DNA from: JBFFZF01 sp050732695
Lineage (GTDB): Bacteria > Gemmatimonadota > Gemmatimonadetes > Longimicrobiales > RSA9
Length of the DNA: 64,000 bases
Assembly: GCA_050732695.1 (NCBI GenBank)
Contig: JBOHRL010000035.1
Span: 1 to 64,000 of the forward strand
Direction: 5' to 3'
Position numbers and translations under genes: made by a program. A model generated the notes under the pieces. It was not told the origin of the DNA. It made no database searches and saw only the letters and a program-made list of their open reading frames with translations. Positions within the stretch are counted from its first letter, which is position 1. Every line of letters starts with the position of its first letter. Below, in pieces: positions 53,225 through 61,942 of the stretch.

Positions 53225-53944
53225 CTAGAAAGTCACACGGCGTTCATGGTAGCGCGGCAGGTTCTCGTGCGCGTCCGTCTGCGCACAGAAGCCAATGTCC
53301 TCGGCGTAACCGACGCGCGCCAGTTGCCGGCCCGCCGCGGTTCGCTTCAGTAGCCGGTCGAGTGAATTGCCCCACCGCTGTGCCACCAGCATGGCCGCCC
53401 GCGAGCCATCGTTCATCCGTACGTCGTCTGCCGCTTTGCCGATTCTCCGTGCGAGCAATCCAGCGCACGCGGCATCCTCGATCGCGAACCGGCCGTGGCG
53501 GCCGGCACACAGCAGTACGGCATCCGCGCCGATCTTCGCAACCGCCGCCGCGGCGGCCGCAGCGTTGCGCAGGCACGCGACGTAGCAGGTTGAACCGGCG
53601 GATGCCGCAAGCAGCGCCGGCGTCCCGTTCGTCGTCGTCATGACCAGGGTGCGGCCGCGCACGCGCTCGGAAGTGAACTCGAGCGGCGAATTGCCGAGGT
53701 CGAACCCGGGAATCGGACTCGAGGCGCGTTCCCCGCACAGCAGCAGATCATCTCGCCGGCCGAGTCCGTCCTTGCGACGGACCGCCTCTTCGACGGATGC
53801 GACCGGCAGGATCTCGCGCGCACCGTTAACCATCGCCTGGAGCATCGTCGTCGTCGCGCGCAGCACATCGATGACGACCACGGTCCTCCCGACAAGGTCT
53901 CCCGGCGTCGGTTCCTTCGGCGTGAAATACGTGTCCAGTCTCAC
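53225..53944 (-). CDS. comB: 2-phosphosulfolactate phosphatase (ComB family)
   Basis: Mg-dependent phosphatase producing sulfolactate from 2-phosphosulfolactate, a step of coenzyme M synthesis in methanogens and of sulfolactate formation in some bacteria. The 239-residue sequence has IDVLRATTTMLQAMVNGA (about residue 25), LCGERASSPIPGFDLGNSPLEF in parts (about 70), TTTNGTPALL (about 103), CAGRHGRFAIEDAACAG (about 146) and GYAEDIGFCAQTD near the end. It starts at GTG 53944, overlapping the accC stop. No comA or comC is in the window, so its physiological substrate is uncertain. Confidence 0.9.
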   Translation of the reverse strand: MRLDTYFTPKEPTPGDLVGRTVVVIDVLRATTTMLQAMVNGAREILPVASVEEAVRRKDGLGRRDDLLLCGERASSPIPGFDLGNSPLEFTSERVRGRTLVMTTTNGTPALLAASAGSTCYVACLRNAAAAAAAVAKIGADAVLLCAGRHGRFAIEDAACAGLLARRIGKAADDVRMNDGSRAAMLVAQRWGNSLDRLLKRTAAGRQLARVGYAEDIGFCAQTDAHENLPRYHERRVTF

Positions 53945-55299
53945 GCCGGCCTGCCCCTCGCCGCCATCCAGCGCTCGACGAACCGGGTATCGATGTCGCC
54001 TGCGACGAACTGCGGATCGCTCATCAGCTCGATAAGAAACGGGATCGTCGTGTGGATTCCTTCGATAATGAAGGATTCGAGGGCGAGTCGCATGCGCGCA
54101 ATCGCCTCGAGCCGCGTCTCACCGAAGGTGATCAACTTGCCGATCAGCGAATCGTAATGCGGCGGCACGACGTAGCCGGCATACGCATGCGTGTCCACGC
54201 GCACACCCGGTCCGCCCGGCGGATGGAAGATCGAGATCGTGCCCGGGCTGGGCGTGAAATTGCGCGCCGGATCTTCCGCATTGATGCGGCATTCGATGGC
54301 ATGACCGCGCAGGACGACGCCTTCCGGTGGCAGGCTGAGCGGCTCACCCGCCGCGACGCGGATCTGCTCCTTCACCAGGTCCACGGAAGTCACGACTTCG
54401 GTCACGGGGTGCTCGACCTGGATGCGCGTGTTCATCTCCATGAAGTAGAACTGTCCATGCTGGTCGTAAAGGAACTCGATGGTACCGGCGGACTGGTAGT
54501 GGATCGCACACGCGCCGCGCAGGGCGGCCTTGCCCATGGCGTCGCGCGTGGCCGCGGACAATGCGACCGATGGCGCCTCCTCGATCAGTTTCTGATGACG
54601 GCGCTGGATCGAGCACTCGCGTTCGCCGAGATGGGCGACGCGGCCGTGGCGGTCACCCATCACCTGGATCTCGATATGGCGAGGCCGCTCGAGATACCGC
54701 TCGAGGTAGACGGAGGCGTCACCGAACGCGGCTCGCGCTTCGTTCTGTGCGACCTGGAGCTGCGCGGCGAAGGAATCCACGTCGCTGGCAACGCGCATGC
54801 CCTTGCCACCGCCGCCCGCAGCGGCCTTGATGATGACGGGGAATCCGATCCCGCGCGCGACTTCGATCGACTGCTCGGCATCCTGCACGGCGCCTTCGCT
54901 GCCGGGAACCGTGGGCACGCCGACGTCGGCCATGGTGCGGCGGGCAACGGCCTTGTCGCCCATCATGCGGATCTGGTCCGCGGTCGGCCCGATGAAAACG
55001 ATGTCGGATCGTTCGCAGATCTCGGCGAACTCAGCATTCTCGGCGAGGAAGCCGTACCCGGGATGGATGGCCTCGGCGCCGGTCACCTCGGCAGCCGCGA
55101 TGATGCGCGGGATGTTGAGGTAACTGTCGCGCGCGGCAGGCGGACCGATGCAGACTTCCTCATCGGCGAATCGGACATGCAGGGATTCGCGGTCCGCTTC
55201 ACTGTACACGGCGACGGTGCGAATGCCCATCTCCCGGCACGCACGGATCACGCGCAGCGCGATCTCGCCGCGATTGGCGATCAGGACTTTGCGGAACAT
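53941..55299 (-). CDS. accC: Acetyl-CoA carboxylase, biotin carboxylase subunit
   Basis: ATP-dependent carboxylation of biotin on AccB, first half-reaction of malonyl-CoA synthesis. MFRKVLIANRGEIALRVIRA at the start, the ATP-grasp glycine loop KAAAGGGGKGMR (about residue 160), the substrate segment IQRRHQKLIEEAPS (about 235) and the catalytic EMNTRIQVEHPVTE (about 288) are intact. Length 452 is typical. It lies 65 bases after accB. comB overlaps its stop. Confidence 0.97.
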   Translation of the reverse strand: MFRKVLIANRGEIALRVIRACREMGIRTVAVYSEADRESLHVRFADEEVCIGPPAARDSYLNIPRIIAAAEVTGAEAIHPGYGFLAENAEFAEICERSDIVFIGPTADQIRMMGDKAVARRTMADVGVPTVPGSEGAVQDAEQSIEVARGIGFPVIIKAAAGGGGKGMRVASDVDSFAAQLQVAQNEARAAFGDASVYLERYLERPRHIEIQVMGDRHGRVAHLGERECSIQRRHQKLIEEAPSVALSAATRDAMGKAALRGACAIHYQSAGTIEFLYDQHGQFYFMEMNTRIQVEHPVTEVVTSVDLVKEQIRVAAGEPLSLPPEGVVLRGHAIECRINAEDPARNFTPSPGTISIFHPPGGPGVRVDTHAYAGYVVPPHYDSLIGKLITFGETRLEAIARMRLALESFIIEGIHTTIPFLIELMSDPQFVAGDIDTRFVERWMAARGRPA

Positions 55300-55364
55300 G
55301 CCGGCGGATCAGAGCACGCGGCAGACAGGAATTGCAGCGAGGCGGTCTCGGGCGCTGGTTCGGC

Positions 55365-55949
55365 TCATGCGCCCGAGCCCGTCTTCTCGACGCGAAACAG
55401 GATCTGCCCGTACTCGACCGGGTCGGCATTGTCGACGAGGATCTCGCGGACAACCCCATCGACATCCGATTCCAGTTCGTTCATCAGCTTCATCGCCTCG
55501 AGGATGCACAGCGTCTGCCCGGCCGTGACCGTGCTACCTACTTCTATATAGGCGGGCGCCTCCGGTGCGGGGGCGCGGTAGAACGTGCCAACCATCGGCG
55601 ATTTCACCTCGTAGAGGTCTGCCGCCGGTCTGACCTCGACGTCTGCGGCTGGCGAGGCCGACGGCGGCGAGGGCGCACGTGCCGGCTCGGCTGCGGCTGG
55701 CGCAGCAGCAGGCGCCATCGCGAAGGCAAGAGCCGTCTTCGAAATGCGAATGCGCATCCCGGCGCGACTGATCTCGAGGCTGTCGATCCCGCTGTCGTCC
55801 ACTGCGGCAATCAGACTTCGTACCAGATCGACATCGATGCCATGCCACTTTGCCGCGGCCGGTCCTGCCCCGTTCGCGCGCGCATTGGCATCGGACCCAC
55901 TCTGCTTCACATCTTCCTGGGCCGCATTCTTCTTGCGGGATCCCGGCAT
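55365..55949 (-). CDS. accB: Acetyl-CoA carboxylase, biotin carboxyl carrier protein
   Basis: Carries the biotin of acetyl-CoA carboxylase. The C-terminal biotinyl domain (about 115-192) contains the biotinylated lysine in ILEAMKLMNE (K about 153) and the thumb region YEVKSPMVGTFYRAP typical of AccB. An Ala/Pro-rich flexible linker (about 75-105) joins it to the N-terminal region with IDVDLVRSLIAAVDDSGIDSLEI, the AccC-binding helix. Length 194 is slightly above average. It lies 11 bases after aroQ and 65 before accC. Confidence 0.96.
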   Translation of the reverse strand: MPGSRKKNAAQEDVKQSGSDANARANGAGPAAAKWHGIDVDLVRSLIAAVDDSGIDSLEISRAGMRIRISKTALAFAMAPAAAPAAAEPARAPSPPSASPAADVEVRPAADLYEVKSPMVGTFYRAPAPEAPAYIEVGSTVTAGQTLCILEAMKLMNELESDVDGVVREILVDNADPVEYGQILFRVEKTGSGA

Positions 55950-55960
55950 CGTCTGCTCCT

Positions 55961-56443
55961 TCAGGGTGCGCGGCGAGTCGGCTCTCCGGCGCCCGACCGG
56001 TTTTCGCCGGCCCGGCGCAGGCTCTCGACAAGGCCCCGCACCGCCAGTGAGTAGCTCTCCGTCCCGAACCCCATCACGATCCCTCGCGCCCGCGGCGCCA
56101 GCAACGACCGATGTCGATACGGTTCCCTCGCCGCAAGGTTCGAGAGATGCACTTCAACATATGGCCGGTCGACTCCCAACAGCGCATCCAGCAGAGCAAC
56201 GCTCGTGTGTGTGTACCCGCCCGCGTTCACCACGAACCCGGCGACTCGCCCCGCGGCGGTGTGGATGAAGTCGATCAGAGCACCTTCGCTGTTGGACTGA
56301 AACGATTCGATCTCCGCACCCAGCCCGGTCGCGAGGGCGCGAAGACCTTCATTCAGCTCCGCCAGCGTCGTGCGGCCGTACATCTCTGGCTCGCGGTGCC
56401 CCAGCAGGTCCAGGTTCGGACCGTGGACGATCGCGATCCTCAC
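55961..56443 (-). CDS. aroQ: 3-Dehydroquinate dehydratase, type II
   Basis: Third step of the shikimate pathway. MRIAIVHGPNLDLLGHREPEMYG opens the protein in two recognisable parts with the catalytic Tyr at residue 22, followed by FQSNSEGALIDFIH (about 47), NAGGYTHTSVALLDAL (about 72) and VEVHLSNLAAREPYRHRS (about 97) with the catalytic His. The 160-residue length fits the dodecameric type II enzyme. It starts at GTG 56443, overlapping the stop of the TPR gene. accB follows by 11 bases, a common aroQ-accB-accC order. Confidence 0.96.
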   Translation of the reverse strand: MRIAIVHGPNLDLLGHREPEMYGRTTLAELNEGLRALATGLGAEIESFQSNSEGALIDFIHTAAGRVAGFVVNAGGYTHTSVALLDALLGVDRPYVEVHLSNLAAREPYRHRSLLAPRARGIVMGFGTESYSLAVRGLVESLRRAGENRSGAGEPTRRAP

Positions 56444-58113
56444 TTCTTGAGGCTCTGTAGCCAGGTCCGGAACATCTCGAGATCCTCTTCAGACTCCGTG
56501 CCCTCGACCTGGTCAGCCAGCGGAGCAGCCGGTCGAGGCATGGCCAGCGGCGGCTCCGCCGCAGCGACAGGGTCCGGACCGAACCACTCATCGAAGGCGG
56601 CCTCGACCGAGCCCGCGGCCGATCCGGAGCCCACGGCCGGATGGGGTGGTTCGATCTCGTCTACGAGGAGCAGCTCGTCCGTGACGGCCTCCGGCGCCGG
56701 CTCCGCCTGGAACCCGAAACTGCCGGCCCCGGTGTCAACGCGATCCGGTTCGACCGGCGGTGCCCCGGCGGGCCGCCACGCCAGCAGCGCCCGGAAATAG
56801 TCGCCCGCCCGACGGACATCGGGCCCTTCTTCTTCCTGGCGCGACTGCGGCCAGGCGTACAGAGTATCATCGCCTGCATCGACCGCGCCGTCACCCCCCG
56901 TCCACGCGGATTCGACCTTCTGGAGCCACGCCTCCCGCTCCTCCCCGGCCGGTGCCTCGGCTTCGCCAGCGGGCATAACCAGGATTTCCTCCAGCTCGAC
57001 CAACCTTGCCGCGATCCGATCGTCATGGGGCCGCAGCCGGAGCAGCTGCCGATACACCTCCACGGCCCGTTCCGTCAGACCCTGTGCCGCATAGACCTCG
57101 GCCATGGTCTCGGTCACCATCTCGTCCGGCCGCTCAGCTGCGAGGTCAAGCGATTCCTGCGTATCTCCGGCGAGTTCCGAGGCGACGTCGAGCGGTTCCC
57201 GAGCATCATCGGCCGTTTCCGATTCCCGGTCGAGCGGCTCTGTCGCAGGCTCCACCGCGAGGTCGGCTGCGTCGTCGGCCGCGATCAGTACGGCCTCGAC
57301 CGAAGTCACGTGGATTTCGATGGGCGACGGCTCCTCGTCGGTGATATCGACGAGTTCCGGCTGCGCAATCTCCTCGTCGCCGGCGGATTCGTGGCTGGCT
57401 TGTTCGCCGGCGAATTCGTCGCTGGCTTGTTCGCCGGCGGATTCGTCGCTGGCTGGCTCGCCGGCGGGTTCGCGGTCCCAGTCCGCTTCGGTGATCGCGG
57501 GTTCGGCGAACCGATCCCAGCGGTCCTGGGGAACCCAATCCCCGGCCGGCAATTCACGATCCGTCGGTTGGCCGCCGGTCAGGCCGTAACTCACGTCCTC
57601 GTAATCCCCCGGTTCCGGCGGTTCATCGACTTCGACACCATCCACTTCGGCACCGGCAGCGCCGGCCGACCAGGCCTCTCCGACCGGTGCATCGCCCTCC
57701 CGCTCCGCGTTCGCACTCAGGTCGCGGATCAGTTGGCCGATCTCATCGTTGCCCGGATCCAGGGCGGCCAGCTCCCGGTAATAGTGGAGGGCTTCAGCCG
57801 GGCGGTCGGCCTCGGTCGCGAGTTCGGCCAGCGCCCGCAGCGCGATGAGATTGTGACGGTCCAGTTCCAGAACCCGGCGGAACGCGCTGGCGGCACCGGC
57901 CTCATCACCGGCATCGAGCAGGACACGACCCAGAACGACGTGAGCGCTCGGGTAGTCCGTATGCCGGGCCAGGCCGGAGTCGAGGATCTCGCGGGCACGG
58001 TCGAGGAGGCCGCCCTTGCGGTAGGCCTCGGCGAGATGGGTGAACACGCGTCCTTCCGGGTTGGCCGCGTAGAGCGCTTCGAGTTTCGCGATCTCGTCCC
58101 GGTTGGTTTCCAT
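56440..58113 (-). CDS. Tetratricopeptide-repeat protein with acidic low-complexity middle
   Basis: A 557-residue soluble scaffold. Residues 1-130 form three to four TPRs (FTHLAEAYRKGGLLDRAREILDSGLA in parts, AHVVLGRVLLDAGDEAGAASAFRRVLEL in parts), and another TPR pair lies around 318-355 (VTETMAEVYAAQGLTERAVEVYRQL in parts). Between and after these is a very acidic, Glu/Asp/Ala/Pro-rich region containing a 9-residue repeat (ASDESAGEQ and variants) three times. No signal peptide. Function unknown; partners cannot be inferred. It is the first gene of the run through aroQ, accBC and ftsK. Confidence 0.8.
   Translation of the reverse strand: METNRDEIAKLEALYAANPEGRVFTHLAEAYRKGGLLDRAREILDSGLARHTDYPSAHVVLGRVLLDAGDEAGAASAFRRVLELDRHNLIALRALAELATEADRPAEALHYYRELAALDPGNDEIGQLIRDLSANAEREGDAPVGEAWSAGAAGAEVDGVEVDEPPEPGDYEDVSYGLTGGQPTDRELPAGDWVPQDRWDRFAEPAITEADWDREPAGEPASDESAGEQASDEFAGEQASHESAGDEEIAQPELVDITDEEPSPIEIHVTSVEAVLIAADDAADLAVEPATEPLDRESETADDAREPLDVASELAGDTQESLDLAAERPDEMVTETMAEVYAAQGLTERAVEVYRQLLRLRPHDDRIAARLVELEEILVMPAGEAEAPAGEEREAWLQKVESAWTGGDGAVDAGDDTLYAWPQSRQEEEGPDVRRAGDYFRALLAWRPAGAPPVEPDRVDTGAGSFGFQAEPAPEAVTDELLLVDEIEPPHPAVGSGSAAGSVEAAFDEWFGPDPVAAAEPPLAMPRPAAPLADQVEGTESEEDLEMFRTWLQSLKK
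57372..57458. repeat. 27-bp coding tandem repeat, about three copies
   Basis: In the TPR gene, three adjacent 27-bp units encode ASDESAGEQ, ASDEFAGEQ and ASHESAGDE on the minus strand. The boundaries are approximate. Near-identity at DNA level suggests recent slippage. Confidence 0.75.
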
Positions 58114-58372
58114 GATGAATCAGACTCCACGAGGTTGGGGCCGGAGAGGCGACCACCAGGCCGCCTTCGGTCGCTGACCCGCGTGCGCAAACATACGCAA
58201 CACGCTCAATGAATTCGTGGGCGAGCGCGGTCAAGTTAGCCGCCGCCATTTCCGCGTGTCAACGCGGGCAGGCCCATCGTCAGACGAGATAAACGCCGGT
58301 CCCGTTGAAAGGAAGCCGAACGGCGATTAGCTTTTAACGCTTTTCTCGGGACCCACAGGAGGAACGATCGCC

Positions 58373-60202
58373 ATGGTCATGCAGACAATGCGGGCGAATA
58401 CGAAGTGGATCATGCTGGCCACTGCGGTCGCGTTCGTTGCGCTGATGGTTTTCGAATGGGGCATGGACCTGACGGGCCAGAGCAGTGCCCAGTTCGCCGG
58501 CGGCGAGATCGGCCGCGTCAACGGCGATGCGATCACGTACAACGAATACAATGCGGTCTACCGCAACCTGTACGATCAGCAACAGCAGTTCGTGAACGGT
58601 CCCATCGGGACAGCCATGAACAAGCAGATCGAGGATGCGGCATTCGAGCAGGTCGTCATGCAGCACCTGATCTGGCAGGAGTTGGAGCGACGAGGCATTG
58701 TCGTCACGGACGAGGAGATTCGTCAGGCGGCGCGTTTCGAGCCGCCGCCGGAGATGCAGACGAGCCCGTTGTTCCTGACGGACGGGCAGTTCGATCTGAA
58801 CAAGTACCACGCATATCTGAGTTCGCCCGCCGTGGACCCGACCCTGTTGCTTCAGCTCGAAGCATACTATCGCGATGCGATTCCGCGCAGCAAGCTGTTT
58901 TTTCAGACGACCGCCGGTTCCTATGTGACCGATGATGAGTTGTGGCGCATGTGGCGTGACACGCGGGATGCGGTCACCGTGCGTTATCTGATGTTCGAAC
59001 CTGCGTCGCGGGTCGCCGACGCGTCGATCACCGTGAGTGATGCAGAAATCGCCGCGTATTACCGGGAGCACCGGGAAGGATTCCTGCGGCCGGCGCGAGC
59101 GAGTGTGAAATACGTTGCGATCGATCGCACGCCGAACGCGGCGGACACCGCGGCTGCGCTCGAGCGCATTCGCGGACTGCGCGCGGAGATTGCGGGCGGT
59201 GCCGATTTCGCCGAAGTCGCGACGCGCGAATCGGCGGACAGCCTGTCTGCCGCGGAGGGAGGCCGAATCGAGATCACACGGGGCCAGACGGCGCCCGCGT
59301 TCGACCAGGCCGCGTTCTCACAGCGGGTCGGTGTCCTGGGTGAGCCGGTGCTCACACAGTTCGGCTACCACCTGATCCGGACCGAGAGTCGAGGCGGCGA
59401 TTCAGCGACGGTCCGGCATGTCCTCGTGCCGATCGGGCTGTCGATCGGACGCCAGGATCGTCTCCTCGATCTGGCCGACTCGCTGGATGCACTGACGGAA
59501 ACGCTGCGTCTCGAGGAGGCTGCCCGGCAGGTCGGACTCGAGGTCGGGGATGCGGAGCTCGTGCCGGGCCTGTCGTTCGTGTCCGACATTGGCCTTGCCG
59601 AGGACGGTGCCGTCTGGGCGTTCGATGATGCCGAGATCGGCGAGGTCAGTCAGCTCTTCGAGACGCCTTCGGTCTACTACGCATTCGAACTCATCACCCG
59701 CGACGAGGAGCGGCCTCTCACGCTGGAAGAGGCGACCGCGACGATCCGGGCCGCCCTCGTGGCCGGGAAGAAGATCGACCAGGTTCGCGAGACAGCCCGG
59801 CAGGCCGTCGATCGCATCCGGGCCGGCGAATCCATGGAAGCGGTCGCCACAGCCTACAATCTCGAAGTCGAGGAAGCCGGGCCGTTCACGCGTTCGGACT
59901 TCGTTCCCGGGCTGGGCCGGATGAACGCTGCGATCGGCACAGCGTTCGGGTTGCGACCCGGCCAGACCAGCGGTGTCGTCGAATCCGAGAATACGCTCTA
60001 CATCCTGCGCGTCGTTTCGCGAGAGGACGCGGACCGGGCCGCATGGGAAGCCCAGAAGGCAGAACAACGCCAGCGCGTCACACAGGCGATCGGGGAGCAG
60101 CGGTGGGCACTGTTCACCTCTGCGATCCGGGCGACTGCCGACGTCGCGGACAACCGCAAGGCCCTCGAGCAAGCCGCGGACACGCTCGCGGTCGGCAACT
60201 AG
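58373..60202 (+). CDS. PpiD/SurA-like periplasmic peptidyl-prolyl isomerase
   Basis: A 609-residue membrane-anchored foldase. An uncleaved transmembrane segment (residues 11-30) is followed by a SurA_N-type chaperone domain (about 45-210), one parvulin rotamase domain (about 240-350; FAEVATRESADSLSAAEGGRIE in parts, LTQFGYHLIRTE), and a second, degenerate parvulin-like region (about 455-555). This is the PpiD layout: assisting newly exported proteins at the Sec exit. AGGAGG lies 10 bases before the ATG at 58373; an ATG at 58379 is possible. The 259-base divergent gap to the TPR gene shows no clear promoter or RNA gene. A bidirectional hairpin follows. Confidence 0.9.
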   Translation: MVMQTMRANTKWIMLATAVAFVALMVFEWGMDLTGQSSAQFAGGEIGRVNGDAITYNEYNAVYRNLYDQQQQFVNGPIGTAMNKQIEDAAFEQVVMQHLIWQELERRGIVVTDEEIRQAARFEPPPEMQTSPLFLTDGQFDLNKYHAYLSSPAVDPTLLLQLEAYYRDAIPRSKLFFQTTAGSYVTDDELWRMWRDTRDAVTVRYLMFEPASRVADASITVSDAEIAAYYREHREGFLRPARASVKYVAIDRTPNAADTAAALERIRGLRAEIAGGADFAEVATRESADSLSAAEGGRIEITRGQTAPAFDQAAFSQRVGVLGEPVLTQFGYHLIRTESRGGDSATVRHVLVPIGLSIGRQDRLLDLADSLDALTETLRLEEAARQVGLEVGDAELVPGLSFVSDIGLAEDGAVWAFDDAEIGEVSQLFETPSVYYAFELITRDEERPLTLEEATATIRAALVAGKKIDQVRETARQAVDRIRAGESMEAVATAYNLEVEEAGPFTRSDFVPGLGRMNAAIGTAFGLRPGQTSGVVESENTLYILRVVSREDADRAAWEAQKAEQRQRVTQAIGEQRWALFTSAIRATADVADNRKALEQAADTLAVGN

Positions 60203-60223
60203 ACTCGGGTATTCCCCGCAGAA

Positions 60224-60258
60224 AATGCCCGGCCAATGTTGGTCATTGGCCGGGCATT
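60224..60258. terminator. Bidirectional terminator-type hairpin between ppiD-like gene and tatA
   Basis: A perfect 15-bp stem (arms 60224-60238 and 60244-60258) with a 5-base loop lies between two convergent genes. Neither side has a long U tract: the minus strand continues TTCT and the plus strand CCTTC. Its position and strength suggest that it serves both transcripts. Confidence 0.8.
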
Positions 60259-60294
60259 CCTTCGACAATCCGTCGCGCTGGGACTACGGCAGGA

Positions 60295-60555
60295 TCAACC
60301 GGTTGCTTGCGTCTTCTCGTCGGCGGGTTTGCGTTCGGGTGTCGGCGGCACGCTGGCGCGGGGAGCCGGCGAATGGATGCGTTCGGGCTCGTCCGATCGC
60401 TCGATATCGGAGGTGATGTCCTTCATCGAGCGACGGAACTCGCGGATGCCCTTGCCGAGGCCGCTTCCCAACTCGGGCAGCCGTTTGGCGCCGAAGATGA
60501 GGAGCAGGACGACCAGAACGAAGATCATCTCGGTTGGACCAAGATTGAACGGCAT
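60295..60555 (-). CDS. tatA: Twin-arginine translocase subunit TatA
   Basis: Pore-forming component of the Tat export pathway for folded proteins. The 86-residue sequence starts with a short periplasmic tail, one transmembrane helix (GPTEMIFVLVVLLLIFG, residues 6-22), the hinge AKRLPELGSGLGKGIREFRRSMKD in parts with the conserved LPELG and F39-G-type motif, and a charged Pro-rich tail. TatA rather than TatB is suggested by the length and by LPELG. No tatC is nearby. A DUF4321 gene lies 21 bases upstream; transcription ends at the hairpin near 60240. Confidence 0.93.
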   Translation of the reverse strand: MPFNLGPTEMIFVLVVLLLIFGAKRLPELGSGLGKGIREFRRSMKDITSDIERSDEPERIHSPAPRASVPPTPERKPADEKTQATG

Positions 60556-60576
60556 GGCTTATCTCTCTCTTTCCGG

Positions 60577-60852
60577 CTAGAACCAGGAGCGCATGACCAG
60601 CCCGACGAGCAGGATGCCGACGAGACTGAGCGCATTCAGGTTCACCGTCAGCGGCCCGATCACGATCGCGATCGCGAGCAGGTCGACGCTGAGCGGGCCG
60701 AGGGATGCTGAAACCGCCGTTGTCAGGAAGTCCCGCGGGGCGCTGTCGGGCAGGAAGAGGACTGCCAGTTTCGTGAACAGCGCGCCGAGAAAGAGCCCGA
60801 CGACGAGGGCCCAGAACATACGCGGCACAGTGCCGCGCCGCCCATTGACCAT
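60577..60852 (-). CDS. DUF4321 small membrane protein
   Basis: A 91-residue membrane protein with three hydrophobic segments (about 12-32, 44-64, 70-88) and the family's FWALVVGLFLGALFTKLAV and LGPLSVDLLAIAIVIGPLTVNLNALSLVGILL pattern in parts. DUF4321 has no known function, and it commonly neighbours tatA or obg-like genes. It lies between a polyprenyl diphosphate synthase gene and tatA, with 42 and 21 base gaps. Confidence 0.75.
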   Translation of the reverse strand: MVNGRRGTVPRMFWALVVGLFLGALFTKLAVLFLPDSAPRDFLTTAVSASLGPLSVDLLAIAIVIGPLTVNLNALSLVGILLVGLVMRSWF

Positions 60853-60894
60853 CGTACCTTTCGCGTTTCCGGGGGTTCCCTGAGCAGAGGCGCG

Positions 60895-61881
60895 TCAGCG
60901 CCGCCGCTCGATCACGTAGTGAATCGCGTCGACCAGGCCGTCGGCAGTCTCACCGGGGGGCAGGTCGGCGAGGGCCTCGGCGGCCTGCTCGCCGAAACGG
61001 GCAGCACGCTGGCGTGCGTACTCGAGCCCCCGGTTCTCGACGACCAGTTCAATGACGCGGGCGATGCCGTCATCGGTCGGGACCGGCTCGGCGAAGAAGT
61101 TCCCGACCTCGCGCCTGCCCGCTTCGGACATGACCTGAAGCGAGTGGATCAGCGGGAGCGTGACCTTGTGTTCGCGCAGGTCCTGGCCACCGGGCTTGCC
61201 GCTGACGGCCTCGGCCTCCGTGTAATCGATCAGGTCATCGGCAATCTGGAACGCCATGCCAAGTGCGTGACCGTAGCGCCTGAGCGGCTCGCGCAACTCT
61301 GGCTGGCCCACGGCGCAGCCCATCTCGCAGGCTGCCGCCATCAGGCTGGCCGTCTTGCTCGCGATGAGAAGGTCGTAGTCCTGCTCCGTAAAACCAAGCG
61401 CATCGTGCGAAACGAGCTGCCGCAATTCGCCAATGCTCATCTCATTGGCTGCGCCGCCGAGGACTTCGATCAGGTCAGTACTGCCGAAGGTTGCGAGTTC
61501 CGTAACCGACCGACTGTACAGGTAGTCGCCGACGATCACCGCGGTCTGGTGATTCCAGAGCGCGTTGACGGTGGGCATGCCCCGACGCAGGACGGAATGG
61601 TCGACGGCATCGTCGTGGACGAGCGTAGCCAGGTGAACGAGTTCGACAATCGCAGCGAGCGTGACGACGCGAGGGTGCGGACGATCGCCCAGCCGGTTTG
61701 CGAGCAGGAGCAGAGTCGGCCGGAACAGTTTTCCGCGCGACCAGAGCAGGTGATTGCTGACCTCCTCGATTGCGGCGAAATCCGTCATCACGATCCGCCG
61801 CAACTCATGCACGACACCATCCAGAAGGTCCCGGACGGGCCGCTGGATCTGCGAGAGTTTCGGCGTTTTCGTGCCCAGCAT
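60895..61881 (-). CDS. Polyprenyl diphosphate synthase (trans-isoprenyl, long-chain)
   Basis: Condenses isopentenyl diphosphate units onto an allylic primer to make the side chain of quinones. The first Asp-rich motif is LVHDDAVD (about residue 92; DDxxD reads DDAVD), with RRGMPTVN after it, and the second is QIADDLIDY (about 213). The 328-residue length and the sequence near the first motif fit octaprenyl/heptaprenyl synthases used for ubiquinone or menaquinone. Product chain length cannot be set by eye. The TPR gene ends 61 bases upstream. Confidence 0.93.
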   Translation of the reverse strand: MLGTKTPKLSQIQRPVRDLLDGVVHELRRIVMTDFAAIEEVSNHLLWSRGKLFRPTLLLLANRLGDRPHPRVVTLAAIVELVHLATLVHDDAVDHSVLRRGMPTVNALWNHQTAVIVGDYLYSRSVTELATFGSTDLIEVLGGAANEMSIGELRQLVSHDALGFTEQDYDLLIASKTASLMAAACEMGCAVGQPELREPLRRYGHALGMAFQIADDLIDYTEAEAVSGKPGGQDLREHKVTLPLIHSLQVMSEAGRREVGNFFAEPVPTDDGIARVIELVVENRGLEYARQRAARFGEQAAEALADLPPGETADGLVDAIHYVIERRR

Positions 61882-61942
61882 CGGCCCATCCGTTGTCGCG
61901 GAACCCCTTGAGCCCGGAAGCTACCGGGGGGCCCGCACGGTG

